A DNA stretch of 64,000 nucleotides from Actinomycetes bacterium (GTDB lineage Bacteria > Actinomycetota > Acidimicrobiia > Acidimicrobiales > Acidimicrobiaceae): NCBI GenBank assembly GCA_021805205.1, contig JAJZFV010000055.1:81287-145286 (forward strand), written 5' to 3'. The position numbers and the translations under genes were made by a program. Below are positions 62,515 to 64,000 of this stretch, one piece after another. Positions within the stretch are counted from its first letter, which is position 1. Every line of letters starts with the position of its first letter. The notes below the pieces were generated by a model. It did no database searches, was not told the DNA's origin, and saw nothing but the letters and a program-made list of their open reading frames with translations.

Positions 62515-64000
62515 TCAACCGATGTCGCTGAGGTACTTCTTCAACTCTTTGATCTCATCGCGCAAACGGCCGGCGTATTCGAATCGCAGATCGGCAGCGG
62601 CTTCGGCCATCTCGGCTTCGAGGGTCTGGATCATTCCTACTATCTCACCAGCGTTCAGTTTGGCATACTCTGAACCATGTCTGCTCTTCTTCGATGAATT
62701 CGGTAGTGGCGCACTCTTGGAAGGACGGAGTTGGTCCAAAATATCAGTTACGGCCTTACGGATCGTTGTAGGGTTGATATTGTTCTCAAGGTTGTATGCG
62801 AGTTGCAATTCCCTTCGACGCTCCGTCTCAGCCATTGCATTAGCCATCGAACGGGTAATTTGATCCGCGTACAAGATCACAAATCCATCGGCGTTTCGAG
62901 CGGCCCGGCCGATGGTCTGAATCAGAGAGGTCTCTGACCGCAAAAAACCCTCTTTATCGGCGTCGAGTATCGCAACTAAGGAGACTTCAGGTAGATCGAT
63001 CCCCTCTCGTAGCAGGTTGATACCGACCAAGACATCAAATTCACCGAGGCGTAGGTCACGCAAGATTGTAACCCTCTCTAGGGTATCGATGTTGGAGTGA
63101 AGGTAGCGGACCCGAAGACCTTGTTCAAGAAGGTAATCGGTCAAGTCTTCGGCCATCTTCTTGGTAAGTGTCGTTACAATGACGCGATCGCCCACTTCTA
63201 TACGCCCTCGGATCTCGCCGATAAGGTCGTCTATCTGGTTCTTAGTGGGGCGAACGACCACCTTGGGATCTAGAAGGCCGGTTGGACGGACGATCTGCTC
63301 AACGATCCGGCTCGACTGATTCAATTCGTAGGCTGATGGGGTAGCCGATAGAAAGATGGCTTGATTTATGTGTTCATAAAACTCTTCAAAGCGAAGAGGA
63401 CGATTGTCCATGGCAGAGGGAAGTCGGAAGCCAAAGTCCACCAGAGTCTCTTTCCGACTCCTATCGCCCGCGTGTTGGGCGTGCAGCTGTGGAACAGTTA
63501 CGTGGGATTCGTCTATAACGAGAAGGAAGTCTTTAGGAAAGTAGTCCAAGAGGGTGTATGGGGGTTCACCTGGACTTCTGCCATCCAAGTGGCGGGAGTA
63601 GTTCTCGATTCCATTACAGAAACCGACCTCTGCCATCATCTCAAGGTCAAATTCAGTGCGCATCCGAAGCCTTTGTGCCTCAAGGAGGCGCCCTTCAGCT
63701 TCAAACTCCTTTAGCCTCTCGGCTAACTCCTTTTCGATCGAGGCGATAGCCCTGCGCATCGTCTCATCGCCAGCCACGTAGTGAGTAGCCGGAAAAATAA
63801 CATATTCATCGAGCTGCGATAGGACCTCTCCGGTCAATGGGTCATAGGTAAATATCGCCTCTAAATCGTCGCCGAAGAATTCAAAGCGATAACAGATCTC
63901 CTCGTAAGCAGGATGGACCTCTAAGGTGTCGCCCCTTACCCTAAATTTCCCACGAATCAAGTTGGCGTCGTTTCGATCGTAGTGAATATCAACAAGCCGC
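62515..64000 (-). CDS. uvrB: Excinuclease ABC subunit B (partial, 5' end beyond window)
   Basis: The C-terminal 495 residues or so of UvrB; the frame is open to the right edge. Visible are the insertion domain ([16 protein letters not shown]), helicase motif [25 protein letters not shown], motif [31 protein letters not shown] split in text, motif [11 protein letters not shown], and the C-terminal UVR domain ([20 protein letters not shown]). UvrB is the damage-verifying helicase that recruits UvrC. Confidence 0.97.
   Translation of the reverse strand, partial: RLVDIHYDRNDANLIRGKFRVRGDTLEVHPAYEEICYRFEFFGDDLEAIFTYDPLTGEVLSQLDEYVIFPATHYVAGDETMRRAIASIEKELAERLKEFEAEGRLLEAQRLRMRTEFDLEMMAEVGFCNGIENYSRHLDGRSPGEPPYTLLDYFPKDFLLVIDESHVTVPQLHAQHAGDRSRKETLVDFGFRLPSAMDNRPLRFEEFYEHINQAIFLSATPSAYELNQSSRIVEQIVRPTGLLDPKVVVRPTKNQIDDLIGEIRGRIEVGDRVIVTTLTKKMAEDLTDYLLEQGLRVRYLHSNIDTLERVTILRDLRLGEFDVLVGINLLREGIDLPEVSLVAILDADKEGFLRSETSLIQTIGRAARNADGFVILYADQITRSMANAMAETERRRELQLAYNLENNINPTTIRKAVTDILDQLRPSKSAPLPNSSKKSRHGSEYAKLNAGEIVGMIQTLEAEMAEAAADLRFEYAGRLRDEIKELKKYLSDIG

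Overview
The window looks like chromosome of an actinobacterium of the class Acidimicrobiia. A relative of the acidophilic iron oxidisers Acidithrix or Ferrimicrobium is my best guess, not proven. Evidence: the uvrC-rapZ-yvcK-gap-pgk-tpiA-secG backbone typical of Actinobacteria; GYWL-type repeats in a surface protein that are abundant in Acidimicrobiia; actinobacterial versions of RapZ and of the ferric-reductase/ApbE/NuoF-like cluster; and base composition close to half G+C, low for an actinobacterium.

Layout. 0-11 kb: a ParA-type ATPase following a partial gene, three MFS exporters, a gamma-carbonic-anhydrase-like protein, an aldo/keto reductase, a ModF-like ABC ATPase, a half-size EamA protein, a diguanylate cyclase and a tandem AHSA1 protein. 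11-19 kb: a complete kdpFABCDE high-affinity potassium system with an extra small membrane protein in front. 19-23.6 kb: a minus-strand redox operon (stub membrane protein, ApbE, heme-b ferric-reductase-like protein, NuoF-like flavoprotein, 3Fe-4S ferredoxin), followed by tRNA-Leu(GAG). 24-26 kb: a decayed island with an AbrB/RelE-like toxin-antitoxin pair, a diverged duplication and an ISL3 transposase remnant. 26-36.7 kb: metabolic and transport genes, an ArsR-rhodanese regulator with a clear operator and a divergent MFS gene, a cyanase, and an orphan DNA methyltransferase behind an AT-rich leader. 36.7-47 kb: glycolysis/secretion/repair core on the minus strand. 47-64 kb: uvrA, a frameshifted FAD oxidase, an MFS gene, an insertion-sequence graveyard (IS630, IS21 and a DDE remnant) surrounding a collagen-like/glycine-rich surface protein and its degenerate copy, then MFS-DUF167, an MBL-rhodanese protein, and NYN-methyltransferase-uvrB. 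UvrB runs off the right edge.

How genes fit together. KdpDE should sense potassium limitation or turgor and induce KdpFABC. The redox operon should pass electrons from NADH or ferredoxin to membrane heme b and outward. Its membrane stub ends where related proteins, as I recall them, carry the flavin-binding domain, and its ApbE has an altered C-terminal motif, so the route is probably modified or degenerating. The ArsR-rhodanese regulator and the distant MBL-rhodanese enzyme suggest persulfide or sulfur handling. All three UvrABC genes lie within 20 kb, with uvrB separated from uvrA by the mobile-element region. WhiA, normally between yvcK and gap, is absent.

All functional calls come from reading motifs and gene order; no database search was possible.
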